Below, one piece after another: positions 8,185-16,767 of a stretch of DNA of 64,000 bases (positions are counted from its first letter, which is position 1; every line of letters begins with the position of its first letter). This DNA is from Clostridia bacterium (lineage in GTDB: Bacteria > Bacillota > Clostridia > Lachnospirales > Lachnospiraceae). The stretch is from assembly GCA_910574475.1 (NCBI GenBank), contig CAJTAT010000001.1, forward strand, positions 434,001 to 498,000. Direction: 5' to 3'. The position numbers were made by a program, and so were the translations under genes. The notes below the pieces were generated by a model. The model saw only the letters and a program-made list of their open reading frames with translations. It had not been told where the DNA came from and did not search any database.

Positions 8185-9021
8185 CTATCCTTTGACTGCT
8201 CCTGCTGTTAATCCTCCAGTCAAGTGACGTTCCAAGATTCTGAAGAAAAGCAGAATGGGAAGCGTCGCCAGAAGCGATACCGCAAATACATACCACCACT
8301 GCGTACCCGTGTAGCCAAAGAACGCACGAATACCCAAATTGATACTCTTTAAATTCGTATCTCCAATCAGAATCAGCGAAAGGGTATATTCATTCCATCC
8401 ATTGATAAACACAAAGGTGGTAGCCGTAACAATACCTGGAGCTGCCAGGGGCAGTATAATACGAATCATGGCAGAAAGCTTGCTGCAGCCGTCAATCCGG
8501 GCCGCTTCCTCCAGCTCCTTGGAAATGGTAGAAAAAGTTCCATGCAGGAGCCAGACGGCAAAGGCCTGATTAAAAGCAGCCACCAAAAGGATAATTCCAA
8601 GCAGTGAATTTGTCATGCTATATCGGGCCATAACCTTGTAAATGCCTACCATCATGACAACCGGTGAGAACATCTGTGTCATCATAAGCAGAGCCATCAA
8701 AAAACGCTTTCCCGGAAATCTCATACGGGCAAATGCATATGCGGCAGGTATTGCACATACAATACAAAGCAGTGTACCAAACACAGCAATAATGGCAGAA
8801 TTCTTAAAATATGTCAGCAACGGTATATCTTTCCATACGTTTATAAAGTTCTCCCAGTGCCACTCTATCGGCAGTATCGTACCTGGAATCTTATAAATAG
8901 TCTGCTGATCCTTTAAGGAATTCAAAAACATAACGATATATGGATACAATATAAATAGCGACATACCCCAGGCAAACATATAAAGGAAAAATCGTCCTAC
9001 TTTTTTATTTCTTTTATTCAT
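8185..9021 (-). CDS. carbohydrate ABC transporter permease, MalG type (CUT1)
   Basis: 278-residue inner permease with six predicted membrane segments and the EAA loop (EEAARIDGCSKLSAMIRIILP, of which EAARIDG is the core) that contacts the ATPase. N-terminal MNKRNKKVGRFFLYMF and the C-terminal LTGGLTAGAVKG are typical of MalG/LacG-type subunits. It overlaps the upstream MalF-type permease by 4 nt. No ATPase is in the operon; the MsmK/UgpC-type ATPase at 13.4 kb is the likely partner. Confidence 0.9.
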   Translation of the reverse strand: MNKRNKKVGRFFLYMFAWGMSLFILYPYIVMFLNSLKDQQTIYKIPGTILPIEWHWENFINVWKDIPLLTYFKNSAIIAVFGTLLCIVCAIPAAYAFARMRFPGKRFLMALLMMTQMFSPVVMMVGIYKVMARYSMTNSLLGIILLVAAFNQAFAVWLLHGTFSTISKELEEAARIDGCSKLSAMIRIILPLAAPGIVTATTFVFINGWNEYTLSLILIGDTNLKSINLGIRAFFGYTGTQWWYVFAVSLLATLPILLFFRILERHLTGGLTAGAVKG

Positions 9022-9926
9022 TCATTTTCCTCCTTCATCTGCATCTTCATGTAGACCGCCGCAAAGATCGTAAGAATCACAAAGCTTATGATACTCAACG
9101 CTGCCGATGCACCATATTTATTCTTTCCAAAGGCCAAATAATATAAGTAGGTGGTAATCGTATGCGTTTTATTTGCTGGCGCGCCATTTGTAATCGTATT
9201 TACAATTGCAAAGGAATTAAAAACATAAATCACATTTAATACAATCGTAACGTTAATAGATGGTTTCAGAAGAGGCAGAGTAATATGAAACAATCGATTC
9301 CAAAAATTCACCCCGTCAACGTATGCCGCTTCATAGCAATCTTTGGGGATGCTCTGAAGCCCCGACAAAAGTGTAAAAGCCATGAACGGAACTGTAACAA
9401 TTATGCCTACAATGATCATCCATATAAATGAACTAGTTGCTCCCCCCAGAAAATTGATGCCACTATCAATAATTCCCAGTTTTATCAAAAGTGCATTTAA
9501 TGCTCCATACTGATAATCCAGAATGTACTTCCATGCTGCGGCTGTAATCAGAAGCGATGTCGCCCACGGCAGCAATAAAATCACCCGATGGAAGGAACGT
9601 CCCCGAAACTCTTCATTGAGTATGAGGGCCATAATCAGGCTCAACACAAGGCTGATTCCCACAATTGCAATCGTCCAGATTACCGTATTTATCATAGTTC
9701 GGGGAAAATCTCTGTCATGAAACAAATACTGAAAATTTTCTAGGGTTCCAAAGCTTTTTACAATATTCGCAGCAGAAATCTTACTGAAAGCCAGATAGAA
9801 AACCTCAAGTACCGGCGCCAAAACAAACGCTATCAATAAAATCAGGCAAGGTGCCAGCCAGATATATGCTTTCAGATCTTTCCAGCGAATGTGCTCCTTC
9901 TTTTTCATCTCTTTGTCTTTTTTCAA
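9018..9926 (-). CDS. carbohydrate ABC transporter permease, MalF type (CUT1)
   Basis: Membrane permease with six predicted helices (first at about AYIWLAPCLILLIAFVLAP) and the EAA loop YEAAYVDGVNFWNRLFHITL. The frame is open back to 9998, but that start lies directly after a terminator-like hairpin with no ribosome binding site. The only good Shine-Dalgarno, AAAGGAG, abuts an ATG at 9935 and stands 9 nt before a TTG at 9926, which I therefore prefer. An ATG at 9908 is another option. It is followed by the MalG-type permease with a 4-nt overlap. Confidence 0.85.
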   Translation of the reverse strand: MKKDKEMKKKEHIRWKDLKAYIWLAPCLILLIAFVLAPVLEVFYLAFSKISAANIVKSFGTLENFQYLFHDRDFPRTMINTVIWTIAIVGISLVLSLIMALILNEEFRGRSFHRVILLLPWATSLLITAAAWKYILDYQYGALNALLIKLGIIDSGINFLGGATSSFIWMIIVGIIVTVPFMAFTLLSGLQSIPKDCYEAAYVDGVNFWNRLFHITLPLLKPSINVTIVLNVIYVFNSFAIVNTITNGAPANKTHTITTYLYYLAFGKNKYGASAALSIISFVILTIFAAVYMKMQMKEENE

Positions 9927-10011
9927 GCTCGCCATCTCCTTTCTGTTCTCACTTGTAACTCCAGCCGTTGGGCTGTACACATTGCTGGAATTCAACATGT
10001 AAAAGAGGAAA

Positions 10012-10039
10012 AGGGGAAAGGGAAAATTCCCTTTCCCCT
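10012..10039 (-). terminator. intra-operon hairpin after the binding-protein gene
   Basis: Perfect 13-bp inverted repeat AGGGGAAAGGGAA/TTCCCTTTCCCCT with a 2-nt core loop, followed on the minus strand by TTTTCCTCTTTT. Its place between binding protein and permease genes suggests partial termination that favours expression of the binding protein. Confidence 0.75.
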
Positions 10040-10061
10040 AAAATCATTTGACAACTTTTAG

Positions 10062-11393
10062 CTAATGCTCATACTGCCCTGCTACCGCCTGAGTTTCTTC
10101 CAGGGCCTCACGGGGTGTCAGAGTTCCCTCAAACATTGCCTGCTCATTTGCAATCAAGGTCTTTTCAACTTCCGTCCACTCGGTCAGATTCCTTGCATAA
10201 AACTTAGCGCCCTCCAGGATATCAACATAAGCGCTCTGGGCCGGATCCTTCTCTGCCAGGAATTCAGCTCCAGACTGAGTTGATGGAAGCAGTCCCTCAT
10301 TCAGCATAAACTGCACATAGTTTTCAGCTGCAAAGAAGAAGTCAAAGAAATCCTTCATTGCCTGAATCTTTTCAGGGCTGTCCTCTTCTTTCTTCGCGTT
10401 GCCATTAAAAATCATCAGGCCATCCTGCACGCCCAAGGTGGAGGAAGAAGAACAATTCTTGTCATTATACGGAATTTCTCCAATTATCATTTCTGTATCT
10501 GGATACAGGTTCGGGAAGAAGCATGCCGTAACCAGCATTGCCATCTTATTTTCTGCAAACATTGCCTGCATATTATCACGTGTATCTATGGAAGGATTCT
10601 CATTGGTCCAGCCGTTCTGGAAAAGCTTATATGCCCACTCATATCCCTCTACATTTGCATCAGAATCCAGAACCCAGTTGAAGTTCTCATCTACATAGCC
10701 GCCGCCATTGGTCCAGCCATAATATGCCATCATTGTCTGGCCTTCTGCAGTCGTCGCGTCAATTCCCCATGCATAGACGTCGCCGTTATAAAATTCATCA
10801 ATCTTTTGACAGGCTGCCTCTACCTCATCCCATGTCTTGGGAGGCTCTTCAATTCCTACTTCGTTAAAAATCTTTGCATTGCAGTACAGTGCGCGGACAG
10901 AAGCAACGTAGGGAAGCGCATATACTTCTCCATCATCCACGTTCCGGTTGTTATCAAGGAATGTAGGATAGAAATCTGCCAGAAGCTCATCAGAAACCAC
11001 ATCCTTAATGTTATACAGTAAATCATCCGGCACATATTCAGATGCCGTACCGCCGTTATAAATGTCAGGCGCTTGTCTTGCGCCAACCAGCGCTCTTGCG
11101 CGATCGCTGACATTATCCCATCCGACAATCTCCAGGTTTATCTTAACGCCAGGATTCTGCTCCTCAAATTTGTCACACACTTCCCTCAAATACGGCTCCG
11201 TCATATCGCTGTACTGAGCGCCAAGGAAGTTAATAACAATATCATCTCCCGATGTCTCTGTTGTAGAAGCTCCTTTCGTTGCAGACCCTTCTGTGGGATC
11301 TCCCTCTGTGTTCGAATTGTTACTACTACAGCCAGCAAGCATGGATGCTACCATCGCTGTGGCCAAAACAAGTGACAACATTTTCCGTTTCAT
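10062..11393 (-). CDS. extracellular solute-binding lipoprotein (CUT1 family)
   Basis: 443-residue family 1 solute-binding protein that captures a sugar or glycan outside the cell for the MalF/MalG-type permeases downstream. A lipoprotein signal is visible: MKRK, a hydrophobic core, then LAGC with lipidated Cys22 and a Ser/Thr/Gly-rich linker. The mature part has the usual signatures (GGTASEYVPDDL, ALPYVASVRALYCNAKIF, NGGGYVDENF). The start has AAGGAGG about 8 nt upstream. The substrate cannot be read from sequence; the neighbouring deacetylase and deaminase point to an N-acylated amino sugar. Confidence 0.92.
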   Translation of the reverse strand: MKRKMLSLVLATAMVASMLAGCSSNNSNTEGDPTEGSATKGASTTETSGDDIVINFLGAQYSDMTEPYLREVCDKFEEQNPGVKINLEIVGWDNVSDRARALVGARQAPDIYNGGTASEYVPDDLLYNIKDVVSDELLADFYPTFLDNNRNVDDGEVYALPYVASVRALYCNAKIFNEVGIEEPPKTWDEVEAACQKIDEFYNGDVYAWGIDATTAEGQTMMAYYGWTNGGGYVDENFNWVLDSDANVEGYEWAYKLFQNGWTNENPSIDTRDNMQAMFAENKMAMLVTACFFPNLYPDTEMIIGEIPYNDKNCSSSSTLGVQDGLMIFNGNAKKEEDSPEKIQAMKDFFDFFFAAENYVQFMLNEGLLPSTQSGAEFLAEKDPAQSAYVDILEGAKFYARNLTEWTEVEKTLIANEQAMFEGTLTPREALEETQAVAGQYEH

Positions 11394-11404
11394 ACTTTTC
11401 CTCC

Positions 11405-11520
11405 TTAATTATTTTTATTTATTACAGCCTTCGCAGCCAAGTCAAATACCCGATGGGCAGTGCCCGATGAAGCGGGGCCGGCCCTCGCCAAAGTCAAGCC
11501 AGCCTGACCTTGGCTCGTAC
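11405..11520 (-). other. structured intergenic leader before the binding-protein gene
   Basis: This 128-nt gap contains several G+C-rich inverted repeats on the minus strand: a GCCAAGGTCAGG arm pairing with TTGACTTTGGC, a GGGCCGGCCC core, and CGGGCA/TGCCC with a repeated ATCGGG. No long T run follows, so it is not a typical terminator. It may stabilise the binding-protein mRNA or be a cis-acting RNA. Confidence 0.4.
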
Positions 11521-11521
11521 C

Positions 11522-12874
11522 TTAGCGAAGATCCCGAAGCAGTTCTAAACCTTCCTGGATTATTTTCTCTGCAACTCCTTCTTTAAATGGCGAGCTCCTG
11601 GTTTCATATCCGCCCTCCTCATATGCTTCCATCATCGGGAAATACCCTTCCGATCCATTCGTCAGGCAGGTGGGGAGCACCATTGTCCATCCTTCCGCTT
11701 CTTTCAGGGCGCGCCCGATGCCGGTAAAGGGTTCACCCGGGATTCCAAACATTGCAATATTTCCAATGGCAACACCGATAAGATTCATCGGAAAAAACTC
11801 TGGGCCATGTTCCAGTTCAATCATCCGTTCTGCTTCTGCTACCACTGTAGTCAGCATCATTCCCTTAAAGGGAATTTCTTCGTCACGGCCTGCTTGATGC
11901 AGACGATTGATTTCATAAGCCTGGGGCATGTCCTCCGGTGTGGGCATATTAGATGGAATCTGTACGGCTCTTTCCAGACATCTGATAGAATCCACCTCTT
12001 CATAATTTACTTTGTCAAAGACCTGAAGCACTGCGCCTGCCACCACATTTCCCATATGCCTTGCATGACCATATCCCCGGGACACGTCGTCAAAGTCCAT
12101 AAACATATCATTCATATCTCCAGCTGTGGGATGAACATTCACATGATTTACATCTCCCTGTGCGCCGTTGAAAAAGATACATTTTACATTGTCCAGCGCT
12201 TTTTCCAGGCGCCTTCTCAAAAACCCTGGCCAGTCAGCTGATATTTTTTCACCACCCACCGTATCTGGATGATCGCCAAAGTTTACCAGCACAATACTGT
12301 CAGCCCCCTCCCGGTCAAAACGAAGCACATGGACTCTCTCATCTACTTCTCCGATAGGCTCCAGAATATTTGGATTATCTACGCCCGGATTCGTCTGAAC
12401 ACTTCCATCCTTCATACGGAACCTTCTTATAAAAGCGATATTGGGGGCCTCTCCTACAGCCCAGCCCATCCTTGCCGGCTTCAGATCCTCTAAAGCAAAC
12501 TCTGCCACATCGGCCATGCGTCCTTTTACCATGGAAAAATATTCCTGTTCCAGAGTGTTTGAAGAATTCCTCTTAAGCTCTGGCCCTGTGTGTGTATGTG
12601 TGGCGTGAATATAAACTGCATTTACCGGAAGCCCTGTCTTCTCTGCAATCGCTTCCCGAAAGGCACTTGCACATTCTGCATGAATTCCACAGTGATCCAT
12701 ACTCAGGAGTACTACTTTCTCTTCTTCACACGCCAATGCAAGCGCATTTATCTCCAATTCATCTAACACCCCCTTTGCATATCTGGGTTTGTAATATCCG
12801 TGAACCGCAATTCCCATCATCGGCATTACATTGACCCTGCCAAATCCAACCCGAAGCCTATTCATATCCCCCAT
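11522..12874 (-). CDS. neutral/alkaline ceramidase-like hydrolase
   Basis: 450-residue protein of the neutral ceramidase N-terminal-domain family, zinc-dependent amidases of which the known members hydrolyse N-acyl sphingosine. Seen here: YIHATHTHTGPE (about 89-100, the family HxH zinc region), NFGDHPDTVGG with ISADWPG, and FFNGAQGDVNHVN. There is no signal peptide, and the C-terminal immunoglobulin-like domain of full ceramidases is absent, so it is probably cytoplasmic. It is the first gene of operon A, just downstream of a consensus promoter. A deleted homologue occupies the same place in operon B at 53.9-54.4 kb. In this context it is more likely an amidase or deacylase acting on an amino-sugar derivative than on ceramide. 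Confidence 0.8.
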   Translation of the reverse strand: MGDMNRLRVGFGRVNVMPMMGIAVHGYYKPRYAKGVLDELEINALALACEEEKVVLLSMDHCGIHAECASAFREAIAEKTGLPVNAVYIHATHTHTGPELKRNSSNTLEQEYFSMVKGRMADVAEFALEDLKPARMGWAVGEAPNIAFIRRFRMKDGSVQTNPGVDNPNILEPIGEVDERVHVLRFDREGADSIVLVNFGDHPDTVGGEKISADWPGFLRRRLEKALDNVKCIFFNGAQGDVNHVNVHPTAGDMNDMFMDFDDVSRGYGHARHMGNVVAGAVLQVFDKVNYEEVDSIRCLERAVQIPSNMPTPEDMPQAYEINRLHQAGRDEEIPFKGMMLTTVVAEAERMIELEHGPEFFPMNLIGVAIGNIAMFGIPGEPFTGIGRALKEAEGWTMVLPTCLTNGSEGYFPMMEAYEEGGYETRSSPFKEGVAEKIIQEGLELLRDLR

Positions 12875-13000
12875 CCTTTCCGCTTAATAAATACCTTTGT
12901 AAACTATTTTTCCATTTAATTAATTTCTTTTTCGAATTTATTTTACTCCTTTTTTCGATTAAATTCAATTATTTACTCCTATTTTCTTTCGTTATTGATA

Positions 13001-13029
13001 ATTATATATGTATTTTATCTACTTGTCAA
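13001..13029 (-). promoter_or_regulatory. consensus sigma-A promoter of operon A
   Basis: On the minus strand TTGACA (13024-13029), exactly 17 nt, then TATAAT (13001-13006): a perfect consensus. It lies about 120 nt upstream of the ceramidase-like start, leaving an A+T-rich leader. Confidence 0.85.
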
Positions 13030-13253
13030 TATTAACTACATTTTTATTTCTAATTTATTTTTCTTTATCCTTAATTACTAATTATTCTTGCTTTTATTCT
13101 TGTTTTTTCGTATATTTTATTTATTTTTTATCATCTACGTGTAATATTTTCTTTGTTTTTTGCTTTTATTCTTGCTTTCACATGCCCTTTCTGTCTCTCT
13201 TATCTTTTTCTCATATTATATTCAAAAATGTATTTATTTGTTTTTTATATTCG
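13030..13253 (+). other. T-rich non-coding stretch upstream of operon A
   Basis: Pyrimidine-rich, strongly A+T-biased DNA with a repeated CTTTTATTCTTG phrase (near 13092 and 13163). The open frames here are low-complexity and not credible genes. On the minus strand it presents A-tracts just upstream of the -35 box, which could act as an UP element or bend. Confidence 0.5.
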
Positions 13254-13303
13254 AAAAGGGGGCACCGCAAAATCATCCAAATAGATGGTTTTGCGATCCC
13301 CCC
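13254..13303 (-). terminator. terminator after MsmK/UgpC-type ATPase gene
   Basis: Long hairpin on the minus strand: GGGGG then TCGCAAAACCATC pairing with GATGATTTTGCG and CCCCC, followed by TTTTC. It ends the lyase/MmgE/ATPase operon. Confidence 0.85.
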
Positions 13304-13365
13304 TGATATTCCACATAATCTATCGCCATCCGGTTTCCTGCGCAGCCTCATTCCACTAAAATTCT

Positions 13366-14472
13366 TTAATTGGCGATTACTTGTTCTGTCTCTTTATCAA
13401 ATACATGAATCTTGCTTGCATCCAGGGCAAAGGGGATCACATCTCCTACTTTTGCATCTGTCTCAGGCTCTACGCTGGCAGTAAGATTCGCTCCTTCCAC
13501 CTCTGAATACAAGAACACTTCGGAGCCAAGAAGTTCATATACTTTTACGGGAGCCTCTATTACATTCATTAAATTTTTCCTCGTTCTTGCATCGTATACA
13601 TCCTTCGGCCGAATACCCATTTTCACGTCCTTTCCTGCATATCCGCCGTCAAGGAGTGCCTTTGCCTTCTGCTGGGGAATCTCAATTTTGTTTGAACCAA
13701 GCATAAGGTGCACTTTATCTCCCTCTGCCACACACTCCACATCAAAGAAGTTCATCTGTGGGGAACCAATAAATCCAGCCACAAAAAGATTATTGGGCTT
13801 GTTGTAAAGATTCTGCGGCGTATCTACTTGCTGAATCACACCGGACTTCATAACTACGATTCTGGTTCCCAGAGTCATGGCTTCTGTCTGATCATGGGTT
13901 ACATAGATAATGGTAGCGCCCAGACGCTCATGGAGCTTTGCAATCTCAATACGCATCTGCACACGAAGCTTTGCATCCAGATTGGAAAGCGGCTCATCCA
14001 TCAGGAACACCTTGGGATCCCGAACAATTGCGCGCCCCATAGCCACACGCTGTCTCTGACCGCCGGAGAGTTGTTTCGGTTTTCTGTCCAGAAGATTTTC
14101 CAGATCGAGAATTTTCGCCGCCTCTCTTACCATACGCTCAATCTCGTCTTTGGGGGTCTTGCGCATTTTCAGGGCAAAGGCCATATTGTTATATACGGTC
14201 ATATGCGGATATAGTGCATAATTCTGGAACACCATTGCAATATCACGGTCTTTGGGTTCTACCTCATTTACCAGTTTTCCGTCAATTCTCAGCTCACCAG
14301 AAGAAATCTCTTCCAGGCCTGCTATCATACGAAGTGTTGTTGACTTTCCACAGCCAGACGGTCCTACAAAAATAATAAATTCTTTATCTTCAATCTCAAG
14401 ATTAAAATCCTTTACTGCCTCAAATCCGTTCGAATAGACTTTTTTAATGTTTTTTAAAGATACACTTGCCAT
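13366..14472 (-). CDS. ABC transporter ATP-binding protein, MsmK/UgpC type
   Basis: ATPase subunit for CUT1 sugar importers, 368 residues from the chosen start. It has Walker A GPSGCGKST, the signature LSGGQRQRVAMGRAI, Walker B VFLMDEPLSNLDAKLR and a C-terminal regulatory OB-type domain. The start at 14472 (MASVSLKNIKKVYSNG) has CAGGAGG about 8 nt upstream; the frame is open 27 codons further but that part is not conserved in the family. It follows the MmgE/PrpD gene by 34 nt. Operon A has permeases and a binding protein but no ATPase, so this subunit probably serves it and possibly other CUT1 systems in the genome. Confidence 0.92.
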   Translation of the reverse strand: MASVSLKNIKKVYSNGFEAVKDFNLEIEDKEFIIFVGPSGCGKSTTLRMIAGLEEISSGELRIDGKLVNEVEPKDRDIAMVFQNYALYPHMTVYNNMAFALKMRKTPKDEIERMVREAAKILDLENLLDRKPKQLSGGQRQRVAMGRAIVRDPKVFLMDEPLSNLDAKLRVQMRIEIAKLHERLGATIIYVTHDQTEAMTLGTRIVVMKSGVIQQVDTPQNLYNKPNNLFVAGFIGSPQMNFFDVECVAEGDKVHLMLGSNKIEIPQQKAKALLDGGYAGKDVKMGIRPKDVYDARTRKNLMNVIEAPVKVYELLGSEVFLYSEVEGANLTASVEPETDAKVGDVIPFALDASKIHVFDKETEQVIAN

Positions 14473-14506
14473 ACGTTTTTCCTCCTGATATGTAGATTTG
14501 CTAGAA

Positions 14507-15895
14507 CTAAATGCAATAAAGTACCGCATCTTTTCTATTGCCCGTTTGGCCAATTATTTTCTCGATACTCTGTACGTTTTTCACTGACTCTATGCCGATT
14601 AAAAGTCCAAACAATTTCTCCCGCAGACTGTCATCCCAATCTTTTGTGCAGTCAGCGTATTTTTGTTTGATATCTTTTATTGACATAGGATTTTTAATCG
14701 TACCCAAAGCATATTCCACACGCCGTTCCAATATGTGTCCGTCTTTCAATGTTATATGTACTACTGCCGGTTCGTTATTTAAAATTCCCGCCTCTTGATA
14801 TAAATCATCCAATACCATTTCTACTTTAGGCATGAAATCTTGAATCTGTTTCATTTTGATTGTTTCTTCTGTCACCTGTTCCAATGTTAATTTGCCAAAC
14901 ACAGCAATCGCTGCAATTGCATAGGGCATAGAAAACTTTGCCTGCTTTTCCGTCTGGGGATTTGGATAAAGGAGGCAGTGGAATGCCAGCTCAGAAACTC
15001 CCACGCGTACATGCTCCACCTCTTCGGCAGTAAAGCCATATTCCTCCATGAGGCTGGAATAAGCGTTCAGCGCCGCATGAGAAGAGCTGCAGACCGGGTA
15101 CTGCTTAAATTGATAGCCTGCTATCTGTGCATCCCAGGGCTGTCCCAGATGAAGATTTTCTGCATCTATTATTTTTCCGGTAAATGCCTGAGCAAAACCG
15201 TCTGTACCTTCAAATACGTTTTCAGAACAATTCATTCCCTCCTTGGCCAGTTTGGCTGCAATCACGCCATCCCGGCAGGCCATACCTGCATGATATGGTT
15301 TTGTACCGGAACCAAAGTTTACCCGAAGCCCGCTGGACATGGTTGCTGCAAGGCCAAGGGCATTTTTTGTTTCCGCCACTGTAAGTCCGTACAACTTTGA
15401 TGCAACGGCAGCCGCCCCAATTGTCCCAAAGACACTTGTAGTGTGCCAGCCCCGTTCTGTGAGATCCGGCATGACCATAGCGGCCAGCTGATGCTGCGCC
15501 TCATTACCAATTGCATAGGCAGTGAGCAGTTCTTTCCCGCTTTTTCCATACTCCTCTGCCAAAGCAAAGGCAACAGGTGCAGTAACTACAGAAGGGTGGT
15601 TAATTGCTGTCAGGCCAACATCGTCGAAATCGAGAGAATGTGCAATTACACCGTTTATTAATGCAGCATATTCGGAAGTATATTTTTTTGTGGCCCCAAA
15701 TACAGAACAGGTGCCTGATGAGTTTTCCGCGTCCGCATAGCTCTTCATGCGCCGGGCGTCTTCGCTGTCCGCCCCGGGAAAGGATACGGACAGATAATCA
15801 ATCAGTGCAAATTTACTTTGCTCTATCACAAATTCTGGTATGTCGGTATATTCGGTATTTACGATAAATTGTGCAATTTTTTCTGCAATGCACAT
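14507..15895 (-). CDS. MmgE/PrpD family protein
   Basis: 462-residue member of the family that includes 2-methylcitrate dehydratase, cis-aconitate decarboxylase and iminodisuccinate epimerase. Typical segments are ALIDYLSVSFPGADSEDARRM, INGVIAHSLDFDDV (helical domain with conserved His/Asp), SGLRVNFGSGTKPYHAGMACRDGVIAAKLA (of which GTKPYHAG is the family lysine/histidine motif) and FKQYPVCSSSHAALNA. GGAGG overlaps the last codons of the upstream lyase remnant, so translation is probably coupled. Pairing with an aspartase/fumarase-superfamily lyase recalls the epimerase-lyase pairs that degrade imino- or diamine-succinates; this is inference only. Confidence 0.82.
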   Translation of the reverse strand: MCIAEKIAQFIVNTEYTDIPEFVIEQSKFALIDYLSVSFPGADSEDARRMKSYADAENSSGTCSVFGATKKYTSEYAALINGVIAHSLDFDDVGLTAINHPSVVTAPVAFALAEEYGKSGKELLTAYAIGNEAQHQLAAMVMPDLTERGWHTTSVFGTIGAAAVASKLYGLTVAETKNALGLAATMSSGLRVNFGSGTKPYHAGMACRDGVIAAKLAKEGMNCSENVFEGTDGFAQAFTGKIIDAENLHLGQPWDAQIAGYQFKQYPVCSSSHAALNAYSSLMEEYGFTAEEVEHVRVGVSELAFHCLLYPNPQTEKQAKFSMPYAIAAIAVFGKLTLEQVTEETIKMKQIQDFMPKVEMVLDDLYQEAGILNNEPAVVHITLKDGHILERRVEYALGTIKNPMSIKDIKQKYADCTKDWDDSLREKLFGLLIGIESVKNVQSIEKIIGQTGNRKDAVLYCI

Positions 15896-15899
15896 AGGA

Positions 15900-16709
15900 T
15901 CAATCCTCCTTACAGGTTTTATATTCTGAAATTTTTTTAGAAAACAGTTGGCCGTCAGTCAAGAGCATGGGATCCAGATATTCTTCAGCCTCTGCAGGTG
16001 ACAGGAGGCCTTCTTCAATGCTAACTTCTTTTATAGTTTTACCTTCCCTGACAGCACGTTTGGCAACTCTGCTTCCTGTGGGATAATCAAATAAGGAAGC
16101 AATCACTGTTGAAAGCGCTGTTGATGTTTCACAATACTTGTAACAGAGTTCCTTGTTGACTGTAATGCCACGGATGCATTTGTCAGCAAAGAGAAAAAGG
16201 CCCTTTGTCAAAATTCCGGCAGCTTCTGCCATAGCCTTGATAATAATAGGTTCCCAGACATTCAAGTCAAGCTCACCGTCTTCCACTGCCATCTGAATCG
16301 TCGTATCGTTGCCACATACCTGATAGCAAATCTGCTTGATCATCTCAGGCATCACAGGATTAACCTTCCCAGGCATAATCGAAGAACCGGGCTGTACTGT
16401 GGGAATTGTCAGCTCACCTATACCCGCATTGGGGCCGGATGACAATATTCTCAAATCAGAAGCAATTTTGGACACACCACAGGCGAGGGCTTTGATGGCC
16501 GAAGATATATCAATATATTCATCCGAATTTTGCAGTCCATCAAACAGATCCTCTGTAGCCTGCAGATCTATGCCGACTATTTCTGACAGAATAGGGTAAA
16601 CAGCTTCCATATAACCGTCTCTGATGCTGAGTTTTGTGCCAACAGCAGTCGCGCCCAGGGGAAGCTCTCTGCTACCCAGAGCATCGCACTCGATTCTGTA
16701 ATTACTCAT
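15900..16709 (-). pseudogene. aspartase/fumarase-superfamily lyase with large in-frame deletion
   Basis: The 269-residue frame starts with the normal aspartase N-terminus (MSNYRIECDALGSRELP) and jumps directly to the central domain (LGATAVGTKLSIRDGY), then keeps the signature loop GSSIMPGKVNP and the normal C-terminal domain to the end. Intact aspartate ammonia-lyases are about 460-470 residues, so roughly 200 residues are missing, including N-terminal substrate-binding elements. The junction falls where the family can have RELP-like text in both places, which would explain an in-frame deletion by short-repeat recombination. The promoter and ribosome binding site look intact, and the downstream gene is still in frame for coupling. 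The product is unlikely to be active as a lyase. Confidence 0.82.
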
Positions 16710-16738
16710 ACATACTCTTCTTTCATGATGTTGACTTT

Positions 16739-16767
16739 ATTATATGCTTGCGAAAACAAATAGTCAA
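16739..16767 (-). promoter_or_regulatory. promoter of the lyase/MmgE/ATPase operon
   Basis: Minus strand TTGACT (16762-16767), 17 nt, TATAAT (16739-16744), about 30 nt before the lyase start. An operator-like repeat overlaps the -35 box. Confidence 0.8.

Noticed and set aside
12904-13484. Open frames in T-rich DNA upstream of operon A
   Set aside because: Low-complexity Phe/Tyr/Leu/Ser text, no ribosome binding site, and the region is a promoter and terminator on the other strand.
16741-16762. Catabolite-control (cre) site in the lyase promoter spacer
   Set aside because: TGCTTGCGAAAACA departs from the cre consensus at several fixed positions.
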